Of a stretch of DNA of 64,000 nt, positions 51,970 through 60,031 are shown piece after piece. Below the pieces are notes generated by a model. That model worked only from the letters and a program-made list of their open reading frames with translations, was not told where the DNA came from and ran no database searches. The stretch is taken from assembly GCF_900112575.1 (NCBI RefSeq), contig NZ_FOMH01000011.1, positions 212,595-276,594 of the forward strand, given 5' to 3'. Numbering within the stretch: position 1 is the first letter of the stretch; each line of letters begins with the position of its first letter. Both the position numbers and the translations under genes were made by a program. The stretch comes from Flavobacterium phragmitis (lineage in GTDB: Bacteria; Bacteroidota; Bacteroidia; Flavobacteriales; Flavobacteriaceae).

Positions 51970-52716
51970 ATGATGCTAATTCGTTATTTATCCCAAATCG
52001 GGAAATATTTTTTAATGCTGAAAGAAATTTTCAATAAACAGACCAAATGGCCTGTTATGAAAAATCTAATCTTTAAGGAAATCAATGACCTTATTATTGA
52101 CTCTCTTGGAATTGTTTGCTTCATTTCTTTTTTCATTGGGGGAGTTGTTGCCATTCAAACGGCCTTAAACTTAACTAATCCATTAATCCCAAAATATTTA
52201 ATTGGTTTTGCCACTCGTCAATCTGTTATTTTGGAGTTTGCTCCTACTTTTATCTCGGTAATTATGGCCGGAAAAATGGGGTCTTACATTACTTCTAGTA
52301 TCGGAACAATGCGTGTTACAGAACAAATTGATGCTTTGGAGGTTATGGGTGTCAATTCTTTAAACTATCTTGTTTTTCCTAAAATTATAGCTTTACTAAT
52401 GTATCCTTTTGTAATTGGAATTAGCATGTTTTTAGGAATTTTTGGCGGATGGATGGCTTGTGCTTACGGAGGATTTTCAACCGGAGCAGATTTTATTATG
52501 GGAGCTCAGAAAGATTTCATACCCTTTCATATTACATATGCCTTTATCAAAACTTTAATCTTTGCTATGTTATTGGCAACAATTCCATCCTTTCATGGCT
52601 ATTACATGAAAGGTGGTGCATTAGAGGTTGGTAAAGCAAGTACAATATCGTTTGTATGGACATCTGTTACTATTATCCTTCTAAATTATATATTAACTCA
52701 ATTATTATTAGGATAA
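51970..52716 (+). CDS. mlaE: MlaE-type lipid ABC transporter permease
   Basis: The 248-residue integral membrane protein belongs to the MlaE/YrbE permease family for phospholipid (or sterol) transport between membranes. It has five or six helices. Conserved signatures are FFIGGVVAIQTALNL, ARM-like FATRQSVILEFAPTF, MAGKMGSYITSSIGTMRVTEQIDAL and PSFHGYYMKGGALEVGKA. A second ATG at 51973 is possible. Its stop overlaps the ATPase start by one base. Confidence 0.93.
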   Translation: MMLIRYLSQIGKYFLMLKEIFNKQTKWPVMKNLIFKEINDLIIDSLGIVCFISFFIGGVVAIQTALNLTNPLIPKYLIGFATRQSVILEFAPTFISVIMAGKMGSYITSSIGTMRVTEQIDALEVMGVNSLNYLVFPKIIALLMYPFVIGISMFLGIFGGWMACAYGGFSTGADFIMGAQKDFIPFHITYAFIKTLIFAMLLATIPSFHGYYMKGGALEVGKASTISFVWTSVTIILLNYILTQLLLG

Positions 52717-53483
52717 TGATAGAAGTAAAAAACATAGAAAAATCATTTGGCGACAGCAAAGTTTTAAAAGGCGTTTCGACGGTATTTGAAACTGGAAAAA
52801 CCAACTTGATTATTGGACAAAGTGGATCTGGAAAAACAGTTTTATTAAAAACCTTGTTAGGAATCCATACCCCTGACTCAGGAACTATTGAATTTGACGG
52901 AAGAGTTTATTCTGACTTGGACAAAGATGAAAAACGTGAATTAAGAACTGAAATCGGAATGGTATTTCAGGGCTCCGCATTGTTTGACTCAATGACAGTT
53001 GAAGAAAATGTAGCTTTCCCATTAAGAATGTTCACCAACAATACTAAGGCACAAATTAAAGAACGTGTTGATTTTGTTTTAGAAAGAGTAAATCTGGTGG
53101 ATGCTCATAAAAAATTACCATCAGAGATTTCAGGAGGTATGCAGAAGCGTGTGGCAATTGCCCGAGCCATTGTAAACAATCCGAAGTATTTATTTTGTGA
53201 TGAACCAAACTCTGGTCTGGATCCAAATACTTCAACATTGATTGATAACTTAATTCAGGAAATCACAAGAGAATACAATATTACAACGGTGATTAATACC
53301 CACGATATGAACTCTGTTATGGAAATTGGAGAGAACATTGTTTTCTTAAAAAAAGGATTAAAAGCCTGGCAAGGAACCAAGGAAGAAATCTTTGTAACCG
53401 ACAACAAAGACATTGTTAAATTCGTATACTCTTCTAATCTGTTTAAAAAAGTTAGAGAAGCTTATTTGAAAGACATAAAGTAA
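52716..53483 (+). CDS. mlaF: MlaF-type ABC transporter ATP-binding protein
   Basis: The 255-residue ABC ATPase should power the MlaE permease. Walker A is IGQSGSGKTVLLKTL (about 33-47), the Q-loop is GMVFQGSALFDSM, the signature is ISGGMQKRVAIARAI and Walker B is YLFCDEPNSGLDP. The FEDR-like EGSALF and PNSGLDP segments match MlaF. ATG 52716 (MIEVKNIEKSFGDSK) overlaps the mlaE stop (TAATG), so the longer ORF from 52656 is not used. No MlaD-like gene lies adjacent. Confidence 0.94.
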   Translation: MIEVKNIEKSFGDSKVLKGVSTVFETGKTNLIIGQSGSGKTVLLKTLLGIHTPDSGTIEFDGRVYSDLDKDEKRELRTEIGMVFQGSALFDSMTVEENVAFPLRMFTNNTKAQIKERVDFVLERVNLVDAHKKLPSEISGGMQKRVAIARAIVNNPKYLFCDEPNSGLDPNTSTLIDNLIQEITREYNITTVINTHDMNSVMEIGENIVFLKKGLKAWQGTKEEIFVTDNKDIVKFVYSSNLFKKVREAYLKDIK

Positions 53484-53514
53484 TTAAAAATTCCAATTCT
53501 TTGGAAATCCCAAA

Positions 53515-53563
53515 TATAAAATCCCAAATTTCAAACTATTTAGAATGGAATTTGGGATTTTAT
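53515..53563. terminator. bidirectional terminator between mlaF and the SprT-like gene
   Basis: ATAAAATCCCAAATT and AATTTGGGATTTTAT form a 15-bp stem around a 19-nt loop. On the plus side it ends in a T-rich run, and it directly abuts the SprT-like stop on the other side. Confidence 0.75.
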
Positions 53564-54166
53564 TTATTGAACATTAATTAACTCAACCTCTGCATTTGGA
53601 TTAAACAAATAGGTTTTTCCGGAACTAATTTCGATACACTCAAAACGTTTTGTTCTAACCGCTAATTTTTTAAAAACCTTACCATTTTTGATTCTAAAAA
53701 CGCTTCCGTAAGGTATTTCGAATACATAATTTTTATCGCTTTCTTTATCGTATTGTTTTAAAGCGAGAGATAAAGTCGTATCCGTATCACTACTTGCCGA
53801 GGGATTCTTAAAATGTCTTGCCAATAATGGCAGAATATGTCCCGGAAATATTTCCGGTCTTATAAACGGAACCATCAAACGCTGAAAAGTAAATTTCCAT
53901 TCATTTCCATGTGGTTTTATGTTTCTTCCAAATTTTTCGAAAGCAACCAAATGCGCAATTTCATGAATCAATGTGATTAAAAACCTGTATTTATTCAAAC
54001 TGGCATTAACCGTAATTTCGTGTTTCCCACTTGGTCCGCGTCTATAATCTCCGTGACGGGTTTGACGCTCGTTTACAATTTTCAAATGCACCTGATTGGC
54101 CACTATCAAATCGAAAACGGGTTTTACCGCATGTTCTGGAATATATTTAGCTAAAGTTTCGCTCAA
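53564..54166 (-). CDS. SprT-like zinc metalloprotease-fold protein
   Basis: The 200-residue protein has an HExxH zinc motif in LITLIHEIAHLVAFEKFGRN with a downstream HGNEWKFTFQRLM, the SprT/Spartan pattern. Relatives include DNA-protein crosslink proteases, but bacterial SprT functions are mostly unproven. A C-terminal zinc-ribbon-like region (about 150-200) lacks the usual CxxC pairs. The start is a TTG at 54166 (SETLAKYIPEHAVKPVFD); no ATG upstream fits. Confidence 0.85.
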   Translation of the reverse strand: MSETLAKYIPEHAVKPVFDLIVANQVHLKIVNERQTRHGDYRRGPSGKHEITVNASLNKYRFLITLIHEIAHLVAFEKFGRNIKPHGNEWKFTFQRLMVPFIRPEIFPGHILPLLARHFKNPSASSDTDTTLSLALKQYDKESDKNYVFEIPYGSVFRIKNGKVFKKLAVRTKRFECIEISSGKTYLFNPNAEVELINVQ

Positions 54167-54313
54167 TTTAAAGTTAAATGTTATTGGTTAGAAGTTAAGA
54201 GTCATAGTAAAAAAGCAATACTGTTTTTAAATACAATAAGCTGGCTTGTTGTTTCATTAGTGTTTTTTTTATTCCATCATCCGAAACTCATAACCTATAA
54301 CTCATAACTTTTT

Positions 54314-54991
54314 TTATGGATTAGTTGAAGAAACTTCGAGTACTTTTCCGTTAAAATATTTATTTCCGTTTAAGGTAAAATCATAAATGTAAGTCGCCAT
54401 TCCTTCAGCAGAAATCGGCGCTTGATAACCTGGGAAAGCTTCATGCAGCATTTCAGTCTGAACAGAACCTAGAGCCAGAACATTAAACGAAATACCTTGT
54501 TCTTTATATTCTTCGGCTAATAATTCAGTCAAAGTTATAACAGCACCTTTACTCGAACTATAAGCGGCCAATCCTGCAAATTTCAAACTTCCTCTTACTC
54601 CTCCAATGGAACTGATTGTTACAACATGACTCCCTTTTTGTAAATACGGAAGACAGATTCTAGTCAGATTTGCAACAGCAAAAACATTGACTTTATAAAT
54701 GCTTTCAAAATCGGCCTGAGTGGTTTCTGCAAAAGGTTTCAAAAGTAAAGCTCCAGCATTATGAACCACTGCATCTACTTTTTTCCATGTTGAAGAAAGA
54801 AAGCTTTCTATTTCTGTCAAAGCTGTTTCATCTGCCAAATCAATAGACAGGCAAGTCACATTTTGATGTTCTAAAAGCGTTTTAGGTATTTTTCTCGAAA
54901 TGGCTAAAACCTGATTTCCTGCATTGGCAAACTGCAATGCTAATTCATAACCAATTCCTCTACTCGTTCCGGTAACAATAATATTTTTCAT
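54314..54991 (-). CDS. short-chain dehydrogenase/reductase
   Basis: The 225-residue classical SDR has the cofactor motif TGTSRGIGYELALQFA (7-22), NNAG-like VVHNAG and catalytic Ser/Tyr/Lys in VVTISSIGG and AAYSSSKGAVITL (YxxxK altered to YSSSK). Substrate is unknown. The -7 box TATTTTTG ends 4 nt before the ATG, another leaderless start. It is followed downstream by the minus-strand SprT-like gene 147 nt away. Confidence 0.9.
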   Translation of the reverse strand: MKNIIVTGTSRGIGYELALQFANAGNQVLAISRKIPKTLLEHQNVTCLSIDLADETALTEIESFLSSTWKKVDAVVHNAGALLLKPFAETTQADFESIYKVNVFAVANLTRICLPYLQKGSHVVTISSIGGVRGSLKFAGLAAYSSSKGAVITLTELLAEEYKEQGISFNVLALGSVQTEMLHEAFPGYQAPISAEGMATYIYDFTLNGNKYFNGKVLEVSSTNP

Positions 54992-54995
54992 GGAG

Positions 54996-55003
54996 CAAAA
55001 ATA
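54996..55003 (-). promoter_or_regulatory. -7 promoter box of the SDR gene, 4 nt before the ATG
   Basis: The minus strand reads TATTTTTG, then CTCC, then the ATG at 54991. It is the fifth example of the 4-nt geometry. Confidence 0.6.
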
Positions 55004-55026
55004 ATCAAATGCCGTAAAACAGCCTC

Positions 55027-55998
55027 TTATTTATTCATGGTTATTTCTTGTGTTGGAGAAGTGGCAATTTTAGTAATCGCCGGCAACAATTCCTGCGTAA
55101 AAGCAGTAATATGTAGAATATCCATTAGTTTAAATTCATCTGAAACATGATGATAGAAATCAAAGTTTTCAAAATCAAAAGTACTTATGGACTGACATGG
55201 CTTTTTGAAAACATCATAAAAGGAATAATTATCCGATCTGTAGAATAATTGATATTCTGCTTCTTTTGGTAGAAATCCTATCGTATTTTTCCCTGTGTAT
55301 TCATTTATTTTGGCTGCCATATTCGATTTATCAAAACCTGTAATATAAGCCAGATAATCTCTTTTCATTGGAACACCAATCATTTCAATGTTTAACTGAG
55401 TATAAAGATTAAAGTTTTGATCTTTCAATTTCTGAACTAAACTTTTTGAACCTAACAATCCTTTTTCTTCTCCAGCAAAAAAGACAATTAAAATACTGCG
55501 TTTATTAGATTTCGTTTCGCTGAAATACTTCCCCATCGCAGCAACAGAAGTTACGCCCGAAGCGTCATCATTAGCTCCGTTATTGATTTTATCAGCCTGT
55601 TCTTTTTTCTCTATCCCAATATGATCGTAATGCGCACTAAGCACCACAAATTCTTTTTTCAATTCAGGATCTGTCCCTTCAATTACTCCAACTATATTAA
55701 AAGCGGGACTTTTAAAATTAGTCAGCGTATCACGATACGTTTTAAAATAAGGTTTGATATTATTCTTTTTTAGAAAATCTTCCAAAAACACTGCTGCTTT
55801 TTCAATTCCTTTTGTTCCAGTTTCACGCCCTTCCATTTCGTCTGAAGAAAGGTATTTTAAGAAATCAGAGATCTCCGTTTCATTGACTTTATAAGTTACT
55901 TCAATTGGTTTTGAACTTCCCTCTTTTTCAGGAAGGGTTGAAGTACTCGATTTACAGGCAAAGAAGATAAAGGGAAGTAAAAAGTATAGCTTTTTCAT
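55027..55998 (-). CDS. M28-family zinc aminopeptidase lipoprotein
   Basis: The 323-residue exported peptidase begins MKKLYFLLPFIFFACKSS, a lipoprotein signal with lipobox Cys. Zinc ligands and catalytic residues appear in AHYDHIG, NGANDDASGV and FFAGEEKGLLGS, the M28 set; SDNYSFYDVFKKPCQSISTF and FDFYHHVSDE supply the rest. ATG 55998 is used because the longer frame from 56070 would place residues ahead of the signal. It probably trims peptides in the periplasm or at the surface. Confidence 0.9.
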   Translation of the reverse strand: MKKLYFLLPFIFFACKSSTSTLPEKEGSSKPIEVTYKVNETEISDFLKYLSSDEMEGRETGTKGIEKAAVFLEDFLKKNNIKPYFKTYRDTLTNFKSPAFNIVGVIEGTDPELKKEFVVLSAHYDHIGIEKKEQADKINNGANDDASGVTSVAAMGKYFSETKSNKRSILIVFFAGEEKGLLGSKSLVQKLKDQNFNLYTQLNIEMIGVPMKRDYLAYITGFDKSNMAAKINEYTGKNTIGFLPKEAEYQLFYRSDNYSFYDVFKKPCQSISTFDFENFDFYHHVSDEFKLMDILHITAFTQELLPAITKIATSPTQEITMNK

Positions 55999-56070
55999 AA
56001 TAGTTGGTTTTGAATTAGAAGGAAAATTTTCTTTAAAGTATAAACTTATGAAAAGTAAAAGAATATTCAT

Positions 56071-56108
56071 AAAAAAAACCCTTCCAAACTAAAAGCCGAA
56101 AGGGTTTT
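56071..56108 (-). terminator. terminator of the acyl-CoA dehydrogenase gene
   Basis: The minus strand has AAACCCTTTCGG...AAGGGTTT pairing (stem ACCCTT/AAGGGT) followed by eight T, 28 nt after the acyl-CoA dehydrogenase stop. Confidence 0.75.
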
Positions 56109-56135
56109 CAAATTCAAATCTATTGCAACCTAATT

Positions 56136-57278
56136 TTATCCAGCGATAACAGCTCTTGAAATTACGATTTTCTGAATTTCAGAAGTTCCTTCGTAAATCT
56201 GAGTGATTTTTGCATCACGCATTAAACGTTCTACATGGTATTCTTTTACATAACCATTTCCACCGTGAATCTGAACTGCTTCAACCGAAGTGTCCATTGC
56301 AACCTGCGAAGCAAATAATTTTGCCATTGCACCGCTCACATCATAGTTCTTATGCTGATCTTTATCCCAAGCCGCTTTCATGCATAAATGACGCGCTGCT
56401 TCAATATTAACAGCCATATCAGCCAATTTAAAAGCAATTGCCTGATGATTGCAAATTTCTGTTCCAAAGGCTTTACGCTCTTTAGAATATTTCAAAGCCA
56501 ATTCGTAAGCACCCGACGCAATTCCCAATGCCTGAGAAGCAATTCCGATTCTTCCTCCAGCTAATGTTTTCATGGCAAATTTAAATCCGAAACCATCTTC
56601 ACCTATTCTATTTTCTTTTGGAACTTTCACATCCGTAAACATTAAAGAATGCGTATCAGATCCACGGATTCCCATTTTTTGTTCTTTTGGTCCAACAGCA
56701 AAACCTGGCATATCTTTCGTCATAATCAAAGCATTGATTCCTTTATGCTTCAATTCTGGATGTGTTTGCGCAATTACCAAATATACTGATGCAGTATTTC
56801 CGTTTGTAATCCAGTTTTTAGTTCCATTTACTAAATAGTGATCTCCCATATCAACCGCAGTTGTTTTTTGAGAAGTTGCATCACTTCCAGCTTCTGGCTC
56901 ACTTAAGCAGAAAGCACCATGAATTTGTCCTGAAGCAAGACCTGGTAAATATTTTTGCTTTTGCTCTTCAGTCCCATATTCTTGTAATCCCCAGCAAACT
57001 AATGAATTGTTTACAGACATTACTACCGAAGCCGAAGCATCAACTTTAGAAATCTCTTCCATTGCAATCACATAAGAAATAGCATCAAGTCCACTTCCTC
57101 CATATTTAGGATCCACCATCATTCCCATAAATCCAAGCTCGCCCATTTTTTTGACTTGCTCTGTTGGAAAAATTTGTTTTTCGTCACGTTCAATAACTCC
57201 CGGTAATAATTCATTTTGAGCAAAATCTCTTGCTGCCTGCTGAATCATCAAATGTTCTTCGGTAAGATTAAAATCCAT
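56136..57278 (-). CDS. acyl-CoA dehydrogenase
   Basis: The 380-residue FAD enzyme oxidises acyl-CoA thioesters to trans-2-enoyl-CoA in fatty-acid or branched-chain degradation. It starts MDFNLTEEHLMIQQAARDFA. The FAD/substrate motifs are GAFCLSEPEAGSDATSQKTT, WITNGNTASVYLV and the C-terminal YEGTSEIQKIVISRAV. The catalytic Glu is likely in the YEGTSEIQ block of the short/branched-chain group. It is monocistronic, with a promoter about 105 nt upstream. Confidence 0.94.
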   Translation of the reverse strand: MDFNLTEEHLMIQQAARDFAQNELLPGVIERDEKQIFPTEQVKKMGELGFMGMMVDPKYGGSGLDAISYVIAMEEISKVDASASVVMSVNNSLVCWGLQEYGTEEQKQKYLPGLASGQIHGAFCLSEPEAGSDATSQKTTAVDMGDHYLVNGTKNWITNGNTASVYLVIAQTHPELKHKGINALIMTKDMPGFAVGPKEQKMGIRGSDTHSLMFTDVKVPKENRIGEDGFGFKFAMKTLAGGRIGIASQALGIASGAYELALKYSKERKAFGTEICNHQAIAFKLADMAVNIEAARHLCMKAAWDKDQHKNYDVSGAMAKLFASQVAMDTSVEAVQIHGGNGYVKEYHVERLMRDAKITQIYEGTSEIQKIVISRAVIAG

Positions 57279-57388
57279 AGTAGTATACTTTAAAATGTTT
57301 TTTCAACCAAATTCCAAACAGAATTTTAGTTGATGGTTTTTTATGTTTTTGTTTTTTCAGTACCCAAACTTTTCAGTTCAAAGGCTTC

Positions 57389-57419
57389 CAAAGATACTTT
57401 TTAAAAGTGTAATTTACAA
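57389..57419 (-). promoter_or_regulatory. promoter of the acyl-CoA dehydrogenase gene
   Basis: On the minus strand TTG (57417-57419), a 20-nt spacer and TATCTTTG (57389-57396) form a good -33/-7 pair. The untranslated leader would be about 105 nt. Confidence 0.6.
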
Positions 57420-57734
57420 TGCATGCATACAAAATTAATAGATCAGCAAAGATAACGATATCGTTTTCGTGATTATTTATCTTTTTATTCAAATGAACAT
57501 TAATCTTGCAACAAATATTGTAAAATTCTGTCGAGATAATCCACTAAAAAATCTTTGAAAAACTGAAAATATTGACAAATCTTTTAAGTCCAAAAGTTAA
57601 ACAATTCTTAAAATGCGTAAAACTACGTAAAACAAGTCTTACTAATTTGATTATTAATACAATACAAAAATTAGATATAAATTTTACAGAAAAAAAACAT
57701 CTCAAAAATGAACCAAATATTAATAAATTAACAT

Positions 57735-57742
57735 TATTTTTG
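57735..57742 (+). promoter_or_regulatory. -7 promoter box of the chalcone-isomerase-like gene
   Basis: TATTTTTG matches TAnnTTTG and lies 26 nt before the ATG at 57769. No -33 TTTG was seen. Confidence 0.45.
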
Positions 57743-57768
57743 ACCAAAAAATAAAAAATTGACAGAAC

Positions 57769-58344
57769 ATGAAAAAGATTTTACTACTCCTTACACTCCT
57801 ATTAAGCTTACCTTTTTATACTATTTCAGCACAAACTCAAATTGACGTTAACGGTGTAACTGTTCCTAGAAAAATAGATTTTCAAGGCAAAAGTTTACAG
57901 CTAAACGGCGCAGGCGGAAGATCTAAAATGTGGTTGGAAGTTTATGTGCAGGCATTGTATTTATCGCAATTAACTCAAGATCCTCAATTCATAATTGACA
58001 GCGATACTGAAATGGCGGTTAGAATTGAAATTACTTCTTCTATGGTTTCTTCTAACAAATTGACAAAAGCCATGAATACTGGTTTTGAAAAATCTGCCGG
58101 TGCAAATTTAGAACAGTTACGTCCAAGAATTGAGCAATTAAAAAGTTTCTTAAGTGATCCCATTACAGAAAAAGATGTATTTATATTAGCTTACAATCCG
58201 TTGGATCAAAATGTTTATGTTTCCAAAAATGAAGTATTGAAAGGCAAAATTGCAGGATTTGATTTCAAAAAAGCATTATTCGGAATCTGGCTTTCAGATA
58301 AACCAGTTGACGAGACTTTGAAAAAACACTTATTAGGACAATAG
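57769..58344 (+). CDS. chalcone isomerase-like secreted protein
   Basis: The 191-residue protein has a signal peptide (MKKILLLLTLLLSLPFYTIS) and the chalcone-isomerase-like (PF16036-type) fold: GVTVPRKIDFQGKSLQLNGA, KMWLEVYVQALYLSQ, VRIEITSSMVSSNKL and the C-terminal FGIWLSDKPVDETLKKHL. Bacterial members are not known to act on flavonoids; they may bind fatty acids or carotenoid-like ligands. It is followed by a strong terminator. Confidence 0.87.
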   Translation: MKKILLLLTLLLSLPFYTISAQTQIDVNGVTVPRKIDFQGKSLQLNGAGGRSKMWLEVYVQALYLSQLTQDPQFIIDSDTEMAVRIEITSSMVSSNKLTKAMNTGFEKSAGANLEQLRPRIEQLKSFLSDPITEKDVFILAYNPLDQNVYVSKNEVLKGKIAGFDFKKALFGIWLSDKPVDETLKKHLLGQ

Positions 58345-58365
58345 TTCTTAATTTTTTAAATATTC

Positions 58366-58406
58366 AAAAAGCCGAAAACCAAATAGTTTTCGGCTTTTCT
58401 TTTTTG
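58366..58406 (+). terminator. terminator of the chalcone-isomerase-like gene
   Basis: AAAAGCCGAAAAC and GTTTTCGGCTTTT form a 13-bp stem with a 6-nt loop and a T-rich tail, 21 nt after the stop. Confidence 0.88.
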
Positions 58407-58486
58407 TTTACTAAATTTGATGCGAAATACATTATTCACATTATTCTATTTTATACATTTACGCAAAATAAACATATCACAACAAA

Positions 58487-59713
58487 ATGAAAGATTTATT
58501 ACAACAATTTGAAAACAAGTCACCTGAAATTGTTTTCAATTGGAAAGATTCAGAAACAGAAGCCGAAGGGTGGACTGTAATTAATTCACTTCGCGGAGGA
58601 GCTGCAGGTGGAGGAACTAGAATGAGAAAAGGCTTAGACATGAATGAGGTTTTGTCTTTAGCAAAAACAATGGAAGTTAAATTCTCTGTTTCAGGCCCTG
58701 CCATTGGCGGAGCTAAATCTGGAATAAATTTTGACCCGAACGATCCTCGCAAAAAAGGCGTTTTACAGCGTTGGTACAAAGCGGTTTCTCCTTTATTAAA
58801 AAGTTATTACGGAACTGGAGGAGACTTAAATGTTGATGAAATTCATGAAGTAATCCCAATGACAGAAGAATGTGGGGTTTGGCATCCACAAGAAGGTGTT
58901 TTTAATGGACATTTTAAACCAACTGAAGCCGATAAAATCAATAGAATTGGGCAATTACGCCAAGGAGTAATTAAGGTTATCGAAAACCCTAAATTCTCAC
59001 CAGACGTTACAAGAAAATATACTGTGGCAGATATGATTACTGGTTTTGGTGTTGCCGAAGCTGTTCGTCATTTCTACGCAACTTATGGTGGAGACATCAA
59101 AGGAAAAAAAGCAATCGTGCAAGGTTTCGGAAACGTTGGTTCTGCCGCTGCTTTTTACTTAGCCGAAATGGGAGCAAAAGTAATCGGAATTATTGACCGT
59201 GACGGAGGTTTAATTAAAGAAGATGGTTTCTCGTTTGAAGAAATCAGAACTTTATTCTTAAACAAAGACGGAAATAAACTGGTTGCGGACAATATGATTC
59301 CGTTTGAGGAAATCAATTCTAAAATCTGGACTATTGGTGCTGAAATTTTCACGCCGTGCGCCGCTTCAAGATTGGTGACTCAAGCGCAGATTGACAGCTT
59401 AATCGCAAACGGATTGGAAGTTATTTCATGTGGAGCGAATGTTCCTTTTGCTGATAAAGAAATTTTCTTTGGTTCTATCATGGAAGAAGTAGACCACAAA
59501 GTAAGTTTAATTCCTGACTTTATTTCAAACTGCGGAATGGCGAGAGTTTTTGCTTACTTCATGGAGAAAAAAGTTCAAATGACTGACGAAGCTATTTTTA
59601 ACGATACTTCAGAAACTATAAAAAATGCGATTGTAAAAGCACATGCTTTAAGTGCATCCAAAACAAATATCAGTGCAACTGCTTTTGAAATTGCATTGAA
59701 ACAATTAGTGTAA
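58487..59713 (+). CDS. Glu/Leu/Phe/Val dehydrogenase family protein
   Basis: The 408-residue NAD(P)-dependent amino-acid dehydrogenase has a modified substrate motif, GPAIGGAKSGINFDPNDP (catalytic Lys retained), then GTGGDLNVDEIHEVIP. The Rossmann dinucleotide motif is QGFGNVGSAAAFYLAE, and ISCGANVPFADKEIFF follows. Length is close to the short ELFV type. Whether it prefers glutamate, leucine, valine or phenylalanine is not readable from sequence. It is monocistronic and followed by a terminator. Confidence 0.88.
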   Translation: MKDLLQQFENKSPEIVFNWKDSETEAEGWTVINSLRGGAAGGGTRMRKGLDMNEVLSLAKTMEVKFSVSGPAIGGAKSGINFDPNDPRKKGVLQRWYKAVSPLLKSYYGTGGDLNVDEIHEVIPMTEECGVWHPQEGVFNGHFKPTEADKINRIGQLRQGVIKVIENPKFSPDVTRKYTVADMITGFGVAEAVRHFYATYGGDIKGKKAIVQGFGNVGSAAAFYLAEMGAKVIGIIDRDGGLIKEDGFSFEEIRTLFLNKDGNKLVADNMIPFEEINSKIWTIGAEIFTPCAASRLVTQAQIDSLIANGLEVISCGANVPFADKEIFFGSIMEEVDHKVSLIPDFISNCGMARVFAYFMEKKVQMTDEAIFNDTSETIKNAIVKAHALSASKTNISATAFEIALKQLV

Positions 59714-59733
59714 TTTTTATTATACTTTACTAT

Positions 59734-59769
59734 AAGCGAGCTGAATTATATTTGGCTCGCTTTTTTTTA
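59734..59769 (+). terminator. terminator of the Glu/Leu/Phe/Val dehydrogenase gene
   Basis: GCGAGC (59736-59741) pairs with GCTCGC (59755-59760) and is followed by eight T. It lies 23 nt after the stop codon. Confidence 0.82.
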
Positions 59770-59952
59770 ACCGCAATCCCGATAGCTATCGGGAGCAAAA
59801 GTTGCCAAGGTTTTTTAGCCACGAATTCACGAATTATTTTTTTACAATCTTCGTGAATAAAAAATTCGTGAATTCGTGGCTATTTAATTTTCACAAATCA
59901 TTGCGAACCTTGCGTAAAACTTTGCACCTAATAATTATCGGGATTGCGGTTA
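59768..59952. repeat. 185-bp three-level nested palindrome (GCCACGAATT family, copy 3 inside)
   Basis: Perfect outer arms TAACCGCAATCCCGATA (59768-59784) and TATCGGGATTGCGGTTA (59936-59952) enclose an approximate middle pair (near 59795-59812 and 59906-59925). Inside are perfect 19-bp inner arms AGCCACGAATTCACGAATT (59817-59835) and AATTCGTGAATTCGTGGCT (59863-59881). A small palindrome CCCGATAGCTATCGGG is at 59779-59794. No ORF. Confidence 0.9.
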
Positions 59953-60031
59953 AATTCTCTCTTTCATTCTAAACAATTTTTACTACTTTTAAACGTTTTT
60001 AAAATAATACATTTCAAAATTCAGAATCAAA

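Larger units (their letters stand above)
57279..57768. other. 490-nt divergent intergenic region
   Basis: It is strongly AT-rich and contains the acyl-CoA dehydrogenase promoter (57389-57419), a GCATGCAT word near 57421 and the chalcone-isomerase-like gene's -7 box (57735-57742). Small overlapping ORFs near 57544-57754 on both strands are not convincing. Confidence 0.6.

Noticed and set aside
52656..52715. N-terminal extension of MlaF
   Set aside because: It overlaps the mlaE coding region. The TAATG overlap start at 52716 gives the standard MlaF N-terminus.
57544..57754. Overlapping 60-67 codon ORFs on both strands
   Set aside because: AT-rich lysine/asparagine or phenylalanine-rich translations in an intergenic region. 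They overlap the -7 box of the next gene.
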